Positions 45,814-55,765 are shown, numbered from the stretch's first letter. The stretch is DNA of 64,000 nt from CAZEHS01 sp964511875 (GCA_964511875.1 CAZEHS010000006.1:5132-69131), one strand, 5' to 3'. A program made the numbers and translations. The notes: a model not told the origin generated them from the sequence alone.

Positions 45814-45852
45814 TTGACACATTCCATCTGTGGCAAAATGTTTTGTTTTTTC

Positions 45853-46983
45853 TCACAGCATACTGCTCATCATCTGGTAATCGTCCTCAATGACCCCGCC
45901 GGCAACAGGCTTCAGCTTGGTATTCAGGAAGGAGCCGCGGATCAGTGAGCGGTTTCCGAATCGCTGGCGGAGGGAGTCGATGGTGGTGTCCAGGGCCTGC
46001 ATTTTTGGGGTGTCTTTCTGAAAAAACGAAAGCTGAAGGCTCTGGGCGGGATGAAGATCGGTGGTGCGGATGCCCAGGTGCCGCAGGGGAGAACCGTCCC
46101 ACACTTCGTCAAAGAGTGTTTGCACAGCCGTAAAAAGCGTGTTGGTGCAATCGGTTGGAGCGGGAAGAACCCGCTGGTGGGAGCAACGGGTGAACTCGGC
46201 GGATTTAAGGGATACAGAAACCAGGCGGGCGCACCAGCCCCCTTGTCTCAGCCTGGCGGCCACAGTTTCTGTGAGGGAAAGCAGCACAAGATGAGCGGTG
46301 GTACGGTCCTCCACATCGAAGGAGATAGTGGTGGAATTGCCCATACCCTTGATGGCAGGACCGGTGGGCCGAACCGATGAGCTTTCAATCCCGTTGGCGT
46401 AGTCCCACAGGATTCGGCCGAAGCTTTTGAAGCGGTATTTAAGAAGGGCAGGATCGGTTTTGGCCAGATCCCCGATGGTCAGGATACCCATCTGATGGAG
46501 CTTGGGCGCGGTAGCGCGGCCCACCATGTAGAGATCCTCCACCGGCAGGGGCCACAGCCTATCAGGGATTTCTTCCGGAAAAAGGGTCAGGGTCTTATCC
46601 GGCTTTTTCAGATCCCCTGCCACCTTGGCCAGCAGCTTGTTGCTGGAGATGCCGATGTTTACCGTAAAGCCCAGCTCCTCACGGCAGCGCTTCCGGATTT
46701 CATCAGCCACGGTCACCGGATCTCCCAATCGGGATGCCATGGTCGTGAAATCCAGAAAGCACTCGTCCACGCTGAACACCTGGATGCTGTCGGAATACTC
46801 GGCCAGCAGAGCGCGCATGGCATTGGAACAGCGCATGTACAGCTCGTATCGGGGAGGAACCGTCACCAGATTGGGGCATTTCTGACGGGCGGCATACAGA
46901 CTTTCGCCGGTTTGGATATTATAGCGCTTGGCAGGGATGGATTTGGCCAGCACGATGATACAGTGCTTTGTCAAGATGTACAT
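45853..46983 (-). pseudogene. N-terminally truncated Y-family DNA polymerase
   Basis: Homology with clostridial DinB/UmuC-type polymerases starts abruptly at TKHCIIVLAKSIPAKRY and runs through SVDECFLD, the little-finger domain and the final DYQMM. About 45-50 N-terminal residues are missing, including the palm strand HVDVNxAF with its catalytic Asp. Upstream in the same frame is unrelated sequence (HYSYYCLCLTSRTTKFSL). Without that Asp the polymerase would not work. The remaining frame is intact for 375 codons, so the loss is recent or the protein is still made. Confidence 0.75.
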
Positions 46984-47123
46984 TTTGAGAGAGAATTTTG
47001 TTGTACGCGAGGTCAGACACAAACAGTAATAACTATAATGAAATCCATCCAGTTGTCCCACAGGATAAGATATATGTGGGATTTAGGATATTCGTTGTAG
47101 ATGGTAAATGCAACCTAATAAAT

Positions 47124-47172
47124 CATAGTAAACGATGGTTTCATTGATGCAATGAAACCATCGTTTACTATG
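47124..47172. repeat. perfect 23-bp inverted repeat with 3-base loop
   Basis: The arm starting CATAGTAAACGATGGTTTC at 47124-47146 is repeated exactly in inverse at 47150-47172. Only ATG separates them. No U-tract follows. It is near the breakpoint that removed the polymerase start, and could be the scar of a mobile element or a strong RNA hairpin. Confidence 0.75.
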
Positions 47173-47256
47173 AAAGCAGAAAGGGGCCAGCACCATTGGA
47201 CCAGTTGCGCCTTAAGATAGGACAGAAATACATGATTTAATCTCTAACCCAATGTG

Positions 47257-47605
47257 GGCTGTGATGTGACAGTAGGCGGTGTGTACGCCTTTGAAGTGTT
47301 CATTATGGCTCTAAATGAGAAACCGGATTATAATCTGGTAGCTTGGATGTTATGATGCCCGAAGTGGACGGAATTAAAGCCTTGAAAATCCTTAGAAGCA
47401 GGAACTAGAACGGGGGGTGGAAAAGAGAGCCCAAATCATTATGAACACTTCCATGAATGCAACCAAGAAAATCAACGAGTCCTTCGAATCTGGATCGGTG
47501 GCGTTTGCTATCAAGTCGATTGAAAGCGACAGGTTTATGAATGTGATAGCGTGTATCAAGTTGGAGATGCAGAGTGAGCCAGCATTGATAGACGAAGAGG
47601 AGTGA
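47257..47605 (+). pseudogene. decayed single-domain response regulator
   Basis: Three pieces in different frames spell one receiver. The first is CDVTVGGVYAFEVFIMALNEKPDYNLV, from about 47257. The second, shifted by two bases, is LDVMMPEVDGIKALKILRSRN, ending in TAG at 47406-47408. The third is QIIMNTSMNATKKINESFESG, then AFAIKSI, in the frame from 47417. These match the alpha/beta pattern DLVxLDIMMPxxDG and VKIIMTTAL...VKPID of stand-alone receivers. The gene has a frameshift and a nonsense codon. The rest of the gap to 48262 holds only a terminator and no gene. Confidence 0.7.
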
Positions 47606-47907
47606 TATCTAATAGCTGCATTTGATAGCAAGAAACATATGCGTACAGATCAGAAAAATTTTCAAAAAATTCTATGAAACTACTACATCGAATATGTTAA
47701 ATAGAGCGGACGGCTTGAATTTGAGAAGGCTCACGCTGTATGATTTGAACTAACCCCAAAAAGTTAGACAATATGATTATACTGCCTCAGCGGATTGAAC
47801 TCTGACTCAGTTATATTAGTTTTTCATAATGCTGCAAACGGTATAATAATCCATGTATTCAATCAATTACCGAATGAAGTGTTCTACAGAATCGAACTCT
47901 TGAAGAA

Positions 47908-47946
47908 ACAACCCCCGGCCAAAAGATCAGGTCGGGGGTTGTTTAT
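47908..47946. terminator. GC-rich hairpin in the gene-poor gap
   Basis: AAACAACCCCCGGCC pairs with GGTCGGGGGTTGTTT (one mismatch) around a nine-base loop. No gene precedes it within 300 bases except the receiver fossil, so it probably once terminated that gene. 47947-48262 is AT-rich with no gene seen. Confidence 0.65.
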
Positions 47947-48262
47947 GGGGGGAAGGAAAATGTATGGATAAAGGGTGGGGTACCCTTTTCCGTTAAGAGG
48001 GTGTCATTCAATTCATACTGAAGTGATTGTTGGGACAATCTGATTATAGACAATTGTATGAAATATTGTCATCGTTATCTATACATATATTGCTTAATCA
48101 ATGCGGGATATCAGTCAATTTCTAATTAAAATCTGTGAAGTTCTATATTTTCTTGCTTTAGCAACCAAGCTGCAGTGCAATATCGAAACATGCTTTTATC
48201 TAAAAAATTGAAATTTTAAGTCATTATGATTATTGTGTCGAGACTTTTACCTATCTTGGTTT

Positions 48263-49090
48263 TTATAAATACACTTTGGATTTTTCCGCCCCGATTCGTA
48301 TCACATCTTCCGGATCCATATCCCAATACTCTGGTCGGAAAAGCTCAAGTGAGGCGATTTCTTCATATCCCTTTGCTTTAAGAAGATCAGTGATTTTAGA
48401 AATCGGGATGCAGCCGTCGCCTGGGAAGAGTCTGTTGCAATGATCAAGTACACCTAAAGGTAAGTCTTCACAGTCGTTGATGTGGAATACGAAAATCTTT
48501 TCTAAAGGGATTTCATTGATATAAGCAACATCGGCGCATTTGTCATGCAAATAAACATTGATGCAATCAATTGCAAGACCCACATCCTCACGGTCGACCG
48601 CTTTAATGATTTCATAAGCTTGCCGCATGCTGTTACAGGCCCAGCGTCTGTCGCCGATTGGTTCAAAGGCGAGTTTTACGCCATATGGTTTAGCGATGTC
48701 CGACAGTTTTTTGATGACTGCAACTGAGTCATCAAATACTTCGGCTTCTGTTTTTGTGCACATATCAGGTCCCATGGTGGGAACGATGATCAAATATGGA
48801 TTGTTTATCTCCTGTGCAACCTTGCAGGCGAAGGTGAATAGTTCATCAAGTTCATTCCATTGCTGTTCAGTGCAAAAGTTGATGTCTTCAATTGAGTTGA
48901 GTGCGTAAGGCTTGAGGTGGCTTTCTTTGAAAAATGCATTCAGTTCCTTGATGCTGTGTTCTTTTAAATATTCTTTCAGCAGATCCAATCGGAGTTCAAT
49001 GTAGTCATAACCGTACTTTTCGCATAGCCTCAAATCATTTTCAACGGATGAGCGCTTCATGCATGTAGCTTGATTGTACCCTAATTTCAT
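48263..49090 (-). CDS. sugar phosphate isomerase/epimerase family TIM barrel
   Basis: A 275-residue xylose-isomerase-like TIM barrel. The metal ligands are seen as AFEPIGDR (Glu), AIDCINV (Asp), VFHINDCED (His, Asp) and ASLELF (Glu). Members include IolE, IolI and IolO. AAAGGAGAAC lies upstream of the ATG at 49090; the longer frame starting at 49174 is rejected. It is transcribed away from the inositol operon, with overlapping divergent promoters. It could be an accessory inosose isomerase or dehydratase; the substrate is unclear. Confidence 0.8.
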   Translation of the reverse strand: MKLGYNQATCMKRSSVENDLRLCEKYGYDYIELRLDLLKEYLKEHSIKELNAFFKESHLKPYALNSIEDINFCTEQQWNELDELFTFACKVAQEINNPYLIIVPTMGPDMCTKTEAEVFDDSVAVIKKLSDIAKPYGVKLAFEPIGDRRWACNSMRQAYEIIKAVDREDVGLAIDCINVYLHDKCADVAYINEIPLEKIFVFHINDCEDLPLGVLDHCNRLFPGDGCIPISKITDLLKAKGYEEIASLELFRPEYWDMDPEDVIRIGAEKSKVYL

Positions 49091-49146
49091 AGATGTTCTC
49101 CTTTTCGCTTGAATCAGATTATATTGTTGGCAGTTGATAAAGTTCA

Positions 49147-49175
49147 TTATAAATGATATTTTCGTGATTGACAAA
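49147..49175 (-). promoter_or_regulatory. promoter of the TIM-barrel gene, overlapping a divergent -35
   Basis: On the minus strand TTGTCA and TATAAT are 17 bases apart. The plus-strand TTGACA at 49169-49174 shares the same bases and has TTATTA 17 bases downstream. The two would compete, which suggests divergent control of the TIM-barrel gene and the transporter operon. Confidence 0.65.
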
Positions 49176-49384
49176 CATTTAACTGTGAATTTATTATTTA
49201 TAATTGTTTTTAAATCTAAAATAACAAGAATAGTGTGATTCTTAATTCAATCGTAGTGTTAATGCGGGTTTTGTGTCGTTTTTTAAGCAAGAATTTTATA
49301 GCAGTCTTATCTCTTGGCAGATATACTGATGGTGACAGGGGAACCAAAAAATTCACTGTAAATTACAAAGGGAGGAAATGAAAA

Positions 49385-50509
49385 GTGCAAAAGAAAAGTA
49401 GAATGAAATTTGCAGCTCTCGCTTTAACGCTAGTGATGACCGCATCGATGTTTGGAGGATGTGCCCCAAAGGCTGCTGATGTTGCGGCCCCAGATGCAGC
49501 TAAGGTTTCCGAAGGTAGTGACAAGAAAATTGTAATTGGTATATCTCTTGGCACATCAAAAGAAGAAAGATGGCAACGTGAAATTACTATGTTCCAGGAT
49601 TATGCTAAGGAAAAAGGCGTTGAGGTTGTAATTCAGTCGGCAGAAGACGAAGCACAAAAGCAAATGTCCCAAGCAGAAAATTTGATTTCTCAAGGCGTAG
49701 ATGTACTGATCGTTCAAGCTTTGGATTCTGAAGCAGCTGGATCTATCGTGGCTTCCGCACATGAAGCTGATATTCCGGTTATCGCTTATGACAGATTGGT
49801 CAGAAATGGCGATCTGGATTACTACATTACATTTGACTCGGTGAAGGTTGGGGAGGTCGAAGCGCAATTCGTTGTAAAAAATGCGCCTAAAGGTAATTAT
49901 ATATGGCTGAAAGGCGGTCCGGAAGACTTTAATGCGCATATGGTCGCAGAAGGTCAAAAGAACATACTGCAACCTTTAATTGACAAAGGGGACATCAAAA
50001 TTGTTCTGGAGCAATGGTGTAATGGCTGGGATCCAAAAGAAGCATTGAAACATACTGAGAATGGATTGACATTGGCTGGAAATGATATTCAAGCTGTCGT
50101 TGCTTCAAATGACGGTACTGCCGGTGGCGCTATTCAGGCACTGGTAGCTCAAGGATTGGGCGGGAAAGTCCCCATTGCTGGACAGGACGCTGATATTGCT
50201 GCTTGTCAGAGAATTGTAGAAGGAACTCAAACCGGCACAGTGTACAAGCCGCTTAAAATGTTGAATACCGCTGCAATGGATGTGGCAATTGCTGCAGCAA
50301 ATAAACAGGATCCTAAAACTTCGCTGGACGCAAGTCTTGGCCGTTGGGTTGAAATTGACAACGGGACCAAAAAGGTTAACTCATTTTCTGTAGACGTAGT
50401 TGCTGTTGATAAAGACAACATGGCAGAAGTCATCATTAAGAGTGGGTTCCACAAGCTTGAAGAGGTTTACAAGAACGTACCTCAAGATCAATGGCCAAAA
50501 ATTAATTAG
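49385..50509 (+). CDS. sugar ABC transporter substrate-binding lipoprotein, XylF-like
   Basis: A 374-residue lipoprotein with lipobox FGGCAP. The periplasmic-binding fold type I has KIVIGISLGTSKEERWQRE, QGVDVLIVQALDSEAAG, VIAYDRLVRNGDLDYYITFD and VVASNDGTAGGAIQAL, as in xylose-binding proteins. The adjacent catabolic genes suggest inositol as the ligand. GGGAGG lies upstream of a GTG at 49385; ATG 49403 is an alternative. A stem-loop follows the stop, before the ATPase gene. Confidence 0.9.
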   Translation: MQKKSRMKFAALALTLVMTASMFGGCAPKAADVAAPDAAKVSEGSDKKIVIGISLGTSKEERWQREITMFQDYAKEKGVEVVIQSAEDEAQKQMSQAENLISQGVDVLIVQALDSEAAGSIVASAHEADIPVIAYDRLVRNGDLDYYITFDSVKVGEVEAQFVVKNAPKGNYIWLKGGPEDFNAHMVAEGQKNILQPLIDKGDIKIVLEQWCNGWDPKEALKHTENGLTLAGNDIQAVVASNDGTAGGAIQALVAQGLGGKVPIAGQDADIAACQRIVEGTQTGTVYKPLKMLNTAAMDVAIAAANKQDPKTSLDASLGRWVEIDNGTKKVNSFSVDVVAVDKDNMAEVIIKSGFHKLEEVYKNVPQDQWPKIN

Positions 50510-50517
50510 TTGATAGG

Positions 50518-50554
50518 GTTGAAGTATCTGGATGCTGAATCTGGATACTTCAAC
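50518..50554 (+). other. stem-loop after the binding-protein gene
   Basis: GTTGAAGTATC and GATACTTCAAC form a perfect 11-bp stem with no U-tract. Such stems commonly stabilise binding-protein mRNA and lower downstream expression. Confidence 0.6.
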
Positions 50555-50691
50555 TATTATCTAAGTTATGCAGATTTCTAATCTGGCAGAACAAGTTCAA
50601 AGGAAATTGAATAATCGATTTCATATTCGTTGTGAATGACTAGGTATTTGCTGCAATTGAGAGGTTCAGGTTTAGATTAAGAGGTGAAAAG

Positions 50692-52242
50692 ATGACAGAT
50701 ATAATATTAGAGATGAAGCAAATTTGCATGGAGTTCCCGGGTGTGAAAGCTTTGGACCAAGTAAGCATAAAAATCAAACGGGGCGAAATACATGCAATAT
50801 GCGGCGAAAACGGCGCGGGAAAATCCACACTCATTAAAGTGATGAGCAGTGTATACCCTTCAGGAACCTATGGAGGCGAAATCATTGTTGATGGCGAGGT
50901 TCAGAATTTTAAAAGTATAGCAGATGCTGAAAAACTAGGAATTGTCTGCATACATCAGGAGCTTGCATTGGTGCCGGAGCTTAGTGTAGGGGAAAACATT
51001 TTCCTGGGAAACCAACCGAATCGTCTTGGCGTTGTGCAATGGGATGAAATCTATTACCGTACTCAAATGCTGCTGGAAAGAGTCGGTATCAGCGCAAAAA
51101 AAGCACTCGAATCCGGGCATGTTGTTGTGACTCCGGATGATAAGATCAAGAATCTTGGAATTGGTCAGCAGCAATTGGTTGAAATAGCTAAAGCATTATC
51201 AAAGGAAACAAGATTACTGATTCTTGATGAGCCGACAGCTGCGCTTACAGAGAATGAAGTCGATATATTGTTGAGCATTTTGAATGTTCTTCGCGATGAG
51301 GGTGTAACGAGCATATATATTTCTCACAAGTTGGATGAAGTGATGAGGATTGCGGATTCAGTAACGGTACTCCGAGATGGGAAAACAATCGATACAAGAG
51401 ATATCGGAAATATTGACAAGAATAAAATCATCAGCATGATGGTCGGACGAGAGCTTACCAACTTATTCCCAAGAGTTGAACATCAACGTGGGGAGGTAGG
51501 ATTTGAAATCCGTGGAGTTTGTGTCGAACATCCTGAAATACCTGGAAAATTATTGATTGAAAATGCGAATTTCAAGGCCTATAAGGGAGAAATCTTGGGA
51601 ATCAGCGGTTTGATGGGAGCAGGTAGGACTGAGTTGTTCTCCAGCATCTATGGGGCATTCCCTTCCAAACATACGGGAGAAGTATTTATAGGCGGAAAAA
51701 AAGCGGATATCAATAATCCGGGTGATGCAATCAGGCTTGGCATTTCCCTGGTCACGGAAGATCGCAAGAAATTCGGACTCGTCCTTAATATGAATATTAT
51801 GGAAAACACAACCTTGTCAAGTCTGGGACGTGTTTCGAAAAATATGATTTTGGATGAGAGTGCAGAAATTCAGTTTACGAATGAGTACATTCAGTATCTT
51901 CAAACGAAAACACCCAGTGTTGAAACAAAAGTAAAAAACTTGAGTGGTGGTAATCAGCAGAAGGTGGTTTTGGGTAAAGTTCTTATGACGGCGCCTAAGG
52001 TTCTTGTGTTGGACGAGCCAACGCGAGGCATCGATGTAGGAGCTAAATATGAAATATACAAGATCATGAACTTGCTGGCGGAATCCGGTGTAGTTGTGAT
52101 CATGATTTCATCGGATTTGGAAGAGATATTAGGAATGAGTGACCGCATAATCGTGATGGGCGAAGGGAAAATCAAAGGTGAATTGGATATCCACGAAGCG
52201 AATCAAGAAAAAATCATGTTGCTGGCAACAGGAGGTATGTAG
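50692..52242 (+). CDS. sugar ABC transporter double ATPase, XylG-like
   Basis: A 516-residue double ATPase. The first domain has GENGAGKSTLIKVM, LGIGQQQLVEIAKAL and LILDEPTAAL. The second has SGLMGAGRTELF, LSGGNQQKVVLGK and VLVLDEPTRGIDVG. This is the CUT2 sugar importer type. The degenerate second Walker A is normal for the family. GAGGTGAAAAG lies before the ATG. It powers the permease that starts two bases after its stop. Its sequence resembles xylose and ribose importers; the substrate is inferred to be inositol. Confidence 0.93.
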   Translation: MTDIILEMKQICMEFPGVKALDQVSIKIKRGEIHAICGENGAGKSTLIKVMSSVYPSGTYGGEIIVDGEVQNFKSIADAEKLGIVCIHQELALVPELSVGENIFLGNQPNRLGVVQWDEIYYRTQMLLERVGISAKKALESGHVVVTPDDKIKNLGIGQQQLVEIAKALSKETRLLILDEPTAALTENEVDILLSILNVLRDEGVTSIYISHKLDEVMRIADSVTVLRDGKTIDTRDIGNIDKNKIISMMVGRELTNLFPRVEHQRGEVGFEIRGVCVEHPEIPGKLLIENANFKAYKGEILGISGLMGAGRTELFSSIYGAFPSKHTGEVFIGGKKADINNPGDAIRLGISLVTEDRKKFGLVLNMNIMENTTLSSLGRVSKNMILDESAEIQFTNEYIQYLQTKTPSVETKVKNLSGGNQQKVVLGKVLMTAPKVLVLDEPTRGIDVGAKYEIYKIMNLLAESGVVVIMISSDLEEILGMSDRIIVMGEGKIKGELDIHEANQEKIMLLATGGM

Positions 52243-52244
52243 CT

Positions 52245-53405
52245 ATGAATGCGGCAGAAAAAAAACCTTGTAAGACCAAGGCTCCATCAAAAATAGACAT
52301 ACGAACCTTCACCATGATAGGCGGATTGATTCTACTGTGGATATTGTTCACCTATACGACCGATGGCTCATTTTTGCTTATTAGAAATATTTCAAATCTT
52401 TTAAGGCAAATGGCGATTGTTGGGATACTCGGAACCGGGATGGTTCTTGTCATTGTAACAGGAAATATCGACTTGTCTGTTGGATCCTTACTTGGATTCC
52501 TCGGTGGTCTTGCAGCGGCATTGATGATTTGGAACGGATGGGGGACCGCCGCAACAATGACGGTCATTCTCCTGGCAGGTGCTTTGATCGGAACCATACA
52601 AGGGTCCATCATTGCCTATTTCAAAGTGCCTGCATTTATTGTAACACTCGGCGGTCTTCTGATCTTACGAGGCGGATTGCTTGGTGTTACCAAAGGCGTA
52701 TCGATTGCACCATTTACGCCGAGTTATCTTTTTGTTGGTCAAGCATATGTGCCTAATTCAGTCGGGCTAACATTGGGGATCCTTGCAGTCGCGGTCTTTG
52801 CTTTTACAGCATTCAGAAAAAGACGGTCACGGCTGGCTTATAACTTCGATGTCGAACCTATGTACAAGGAAGTCGTCAAAATTGCTGTTGCCACCGTACT
52901 GATCATGGGTGTGATCCTTCTATTGAATAGCTATAAAGGAATCCCAGTTCCTGTATTGCTGATGGTTGTTCTGATGATCATCGTCACATTTATAGCGGAA
53001 AAGACAACTTTTGGAAGAAGCATCTATGCGATGGGTGGCAATATGGAAGCCGCCAAATATTCCGGTATCAATGTTAAGAGGAACCTTGTGATTGTTTTCA
53101 TGCTGAATGGATTACTTGCAGCGATTGCCGGGATTGTTTTATCAGCCAGGTTGAATGCAGGAACACCTTCGGCGGGGATGAATATGGAGTTGGATGCCAT
53201 CGCAGCAGCGGTCATTGGTGGAACCAGCATGTCCGGTGGAGTCGGTGTAATTGCAGGCGCGGCCTTAGGAGCTATATTCATGGCGACCATTGATAATGGG
53301 ATGAGCATGATGAATATGGATGCCTACTGGCAATATATTGTAAAAGGCATCATTTTGGTCACGGCAGTAGGTTTTGATATCTACACAAAAAATAAGCGTG
53401 CGTAA
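52245..53405 (+). CDS. sugar ABC transporter permease, XylH-like
   Basis: A 386-residue permease with about ten helices. The CUT2 motifs are present: VIVTGNIDLSVGSLLGF, AFIVTLGGLLILRGGLLGVTKG, AMGGNMEAAKYSGINV and ELDAIAAAVIGGTSMSGGVG. It is the membrane channel for the XylF/G-like pair. The ATG has GGAGGTATGTAGCT upstream. Length is typical of XylH. Confidence 0.93.
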   Translation: MNAAEKKPCKTKAPSKIDIRTFTMIGGLILLWILFTYTTDGSFLLIRNISNLLRQMAIVGILGTGMVLVIVTGNIDLSVGSLLGFLGGLAAALMIWNGWGTAATMTVILLAGALIGTIQGSIIAYFKVPAFIVTLGGLLILRGGLLGVTKGVSIAPFTPSYLFVGQAYVPNSVGLTLGILAVAVFAFTAFRKRRSRLAYNFDVEPMYKEVVKIAVATVLIMGVILLLNSYKGIPVPVLLMVVLMIIVTFIAEKTTFGRSIYAMGGNMEAAKYSGINVKRNLVIVFMLNGLLAAIAGIVLSARLNAGTPSAGMNMELDAIAAAVIGGTSMSGGVGVIAGAALGAIFMATIDNGMSMMNMDAYWQYIVKGIILVTAVGFDIYTKNKRA

Positions 53406-53453
53406 ATGAGTGCAGATGAGAACAAAATATAAAAGGGAATCGGAGGAGGCAAT

Positions 53454-54473
53454 ATGAAGAAAAAAATCATGATAGGCATCTTGGGTGCAGGCAGAATAGG
53501 AAAGCTCCACGCAGAAAACATTGCAAACCGTGTGCCGATGTTTGAAATCAAGACAATTGCAGACCCCTTGATGGACGAGAAAATGGAATTGTGGGCACAA
53601 AGCATCGGTATACAAAATGCAACAAAGAATCCGCAAGAGGTATTCGATGATCCGGAAATTGAAGCAGTTTTGATTTGTTCATCTACGGATACCCATGCAA
53701 AATTCATTATGGCTGCTGCTAAAGCAGGCAAGCATGTCTTTTGCGAAAAACCGGTAGACCATGATATCGATCAAATCAACGAAGCACTGAAGGCTGTTGA
53801 AAATGCAGGCGTAAAGCTGCAAGTAGGTTTCGTCAGGCGTTTTGACCACAATCATAATAAAGTGCGCAAAATGGTTGTTGATGGAAAAATCGGAACACCT
53901 CATATGATCAAAATAACTTCGAGAGATCCTGAGCCACCGCCAATCGAATATGTGAAAGTATCTGGGGGGCTGTTTTTCGACATGATGATCCATGATTTTG
54001 ATATGGCCAGATTCCTTGCAGGCAGTGAAGTGGAAGAAGTTTATGCTAAAGCAGCGGTTCTGATTGATCCTGCTATCGGCGAAGTCGGCGACGTAGATAC
54101 GGCAGTAGTGACATTGCAGTTTAAGAATGGCGCACTGGGTGTCATTGATAACAGCAGAAGCTCAACCTATGGCTATGATCAGCGGATTGAGGTACATGGT
54201 TCAAAAGGGTGTGTGATGGATCATAACGATCTGCCAAGTACAGCGGTTCTGATAACGAAGGACGGAGTGCTGGGGGACCCACCGAAATGGTTCTTCCTTG
54301 AGCGATATAATGACGCCTTTGCAGAAGAAGTCATATCCTTTGCAGAATCGATTCTTTATGACCGTGAACCTGTTGTCAATGGAATGGATGGACTGATGCC
54401 CGTTTTGATAGCAGAGGCTGCCAATAGGTCTCTGAAGGAAGGGCGCCCGATCCGAATTGACGAATTCTATTAG
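53454..54473 (+). CDS. iolG: myo-inositol 2-dehydrogenase
   Basis: A 339-residue Gfo/Idh/MocA oxidoreductase. The NAD site is GILGAGRIGKLHAENIA, with the catalytic Lys in CEKPVD and the His-Asp pair in MIHDFDMARFL, as in IolG. It oxidises myo-inositol to scyllo-inosose with NAD+. It follows the importer and leads the catabolic set. GGAGGAGG precedes the ATG. It may also accept scyllo- or chiro-inositol, which the sequence cannot decide. Confidence 0.88.
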   Translation: MKKKIMIGILGAGRIGKLHAENIANRVPMFEIKTIADPLMDEKMELWAQSIGIQNATKNPQEVFDDPEIEAVLICSSTDTHAKFIMAAAKAGKHVFCEKPVDHDIDQINEALKAVENAGVKLQVGFVRRFDHNHNKVRKMVVDGKIGTPHMIKITSRDPEPPPIEYVKVSGGLFFDMMIHDFDMARFLAGSEVEEVYAKAAVLIDPAIGEVGDVDTAVVTLQFKNGALGVIDNSRSSTYGYDQRIEVHGSKGCVMDHNDLPSTAVLITKDGVLGDPPKWFFLERYNDAFAEEVISFAESILYDREPVVNGMDGLMPVLIAEAANRSLKEGRPIRIDEFY

Positions 54474-54558
54474 AGTTGGAATTCATGTAAGAACTGCTGT
54501 ATAAGAAATGGCTGAAAACTCATGCTAACTATATCGCATAAAACAAGGAGACGCAGAG

Positions 54559-55731
54559 ATGAGAGCATTTTATGTAGAAGCGGACTGGGCACCCAAGGAA
54601 GGCTATAAATTATCCGAGCGTGAACTTTCCACTAAAAGAGCACTAAGAGGGAACTCAATCTGGAAAGATATCAAAGGACAAGTAACGGACAGACCCATGC
54701 CGACGGCCAAGGATGACGAAGTGCTTCTGAAAATAGGCGCGGCAGGTATCTGTGGAACAGATGCCCACCTGCTGAAGAAGGACTCGGAGGGCTATAGTCT
54801 GTACAACGGGCACTCGAAATATCCGATTATTATCGGCCATGAATTTTCCGGCGAAGTCGTGGAAGTAGGTAAGAACATAAAGCGGCTGAAGATCGGAGAT
54901 CTAGTCAGCGTGGAATCCATGCACTGGTGTGGGGAGTGCGACGCCTGCCGGATGGGAATGTTCAACCAATGCAAAAATCTGGATGAGCCAGGACTCACAT
55001 TTGACGGCGGCTTTGCAGAGTATACGACTGTAAAGGAAAAATACTGTTATGTTCTGAATGACATCATGGCCTTCTACGGCGATAAGATGACCGCTTTTGA
55101 ACTGGGATCCATGATCGAACCTGTGGGTGTTGCCTATAACGGACTTTTCGTCCGCGGCGGGGGATTGCGGCCCGGCGGCCATGCGGTGGTATTCGGTGCG
55201 GGCCCTATCGGTCTTGCAGCGATTTCGCTCCTGAAGACTGCAGGCGCAGCTAAACTGATTGCTTTCGAGACAGTAGCGGAACGGCAACAGCTGGCAAAAG
55301 AGTGTGGCGCGGACTATGTTTTCAACCCCAACGACTTTGAAAGTCCGGAGGCCCAGGCAGAAATGCTCATGGAACTCACAGATGGACGCGGAATAGCACT
55401 ATTTGCAGAGTGTTCTGGCGCAACGAAGTTCACCTATCCTGTCATGGCGGGATCCCTGGCCATCGGCGGGAAGACAATCCAGATTGGGCACACTTTGGGT
55501 GTCACACCGGTGGACATCTTCAACTGGCAGTGGAATGCAGCAAGTATCAGCGGCTCCAATGGGCAATCCGGCGAAGGGATCTACACGGATGTAATCGCCC
55601 TGATGGCTTCCGGAAGAATCGATATGCGAAAAATGGTAACAGGACGTTATCATTTGGAAGACATTGAAGAAGGATTGAAAGTGACGGCGGGTAAGGTGCT
55701 GGTGAGCATGACATACGACCGGATCAAATAG
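54559..55731 (+). CDS. iolM: scyllo-inosose 3-dehydrogenase, IolM-like
   Basis: A 390-residue zinc dehydrogenase. The catalytic zinc ligands are in GICGTDAH and GHEFSGEV, and the structural zinc Cys in CGECDACRMGMFNQC. The NAD fold has FGAGPIGLAAI. An unusual N-terminal extension (LSERELSTKRALRGNSIW) matches the TM0412-type IolM of Thermotoga, which oxidises scyllo-inosose to a diketo-inositol. It lies between iolG and iolN, as the pathway needs. The family is recalled, not searched. AAGGAGACG is upstream. Confidence 0.75.
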   Translation: MRAFYVEADWAPKEGYKLSERELSTKRALRGNSIWKDIKGQVTDRPMPTAKDDEVLLKIGAAGICGTDAHLLKKDSEGYSLYNGHSKYPIIIGHEFSGEVVEVGKNIKRLKIGDLVSVESMHWCGECDACRMGMFNQCKNLDEPGLTFDGGFAEYTTVKEKYCYVLNDIMAFYGDKMTAFELGSMIEPVGVAYNGLFVRGGGLRPGGHAVVFGAGPIGLAAISLLKTAGAAKLIAFETVAERQQLAKECGADYVFNPNDFESPEAQAEMLMELTDGRGIALFAECSGATKFTYPVMAGSLAIGGKTIQIGHTLGVTPVDIFNWQWNAASISGSNGQSGEGIYTDVIALMASGRIDMRKMVTGRYHLEDIEEGLKVTAGKVLVSMTYDRIK

Positions 55732-55765
55732 CGATATGTTAATCCAGTAAGAGGAGGAAAAAGAG

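Noticed and set aside
46495..47100. 201-residue plus-strand frame opposite the polymerase fragment
   Set aside because: Shadow of the polymerase coding frame; no motif or start site.
47392..47631. 79-residue minus-strand frame
   Set aside because: Antisense to the receiver fossil, which explains the sequence better.
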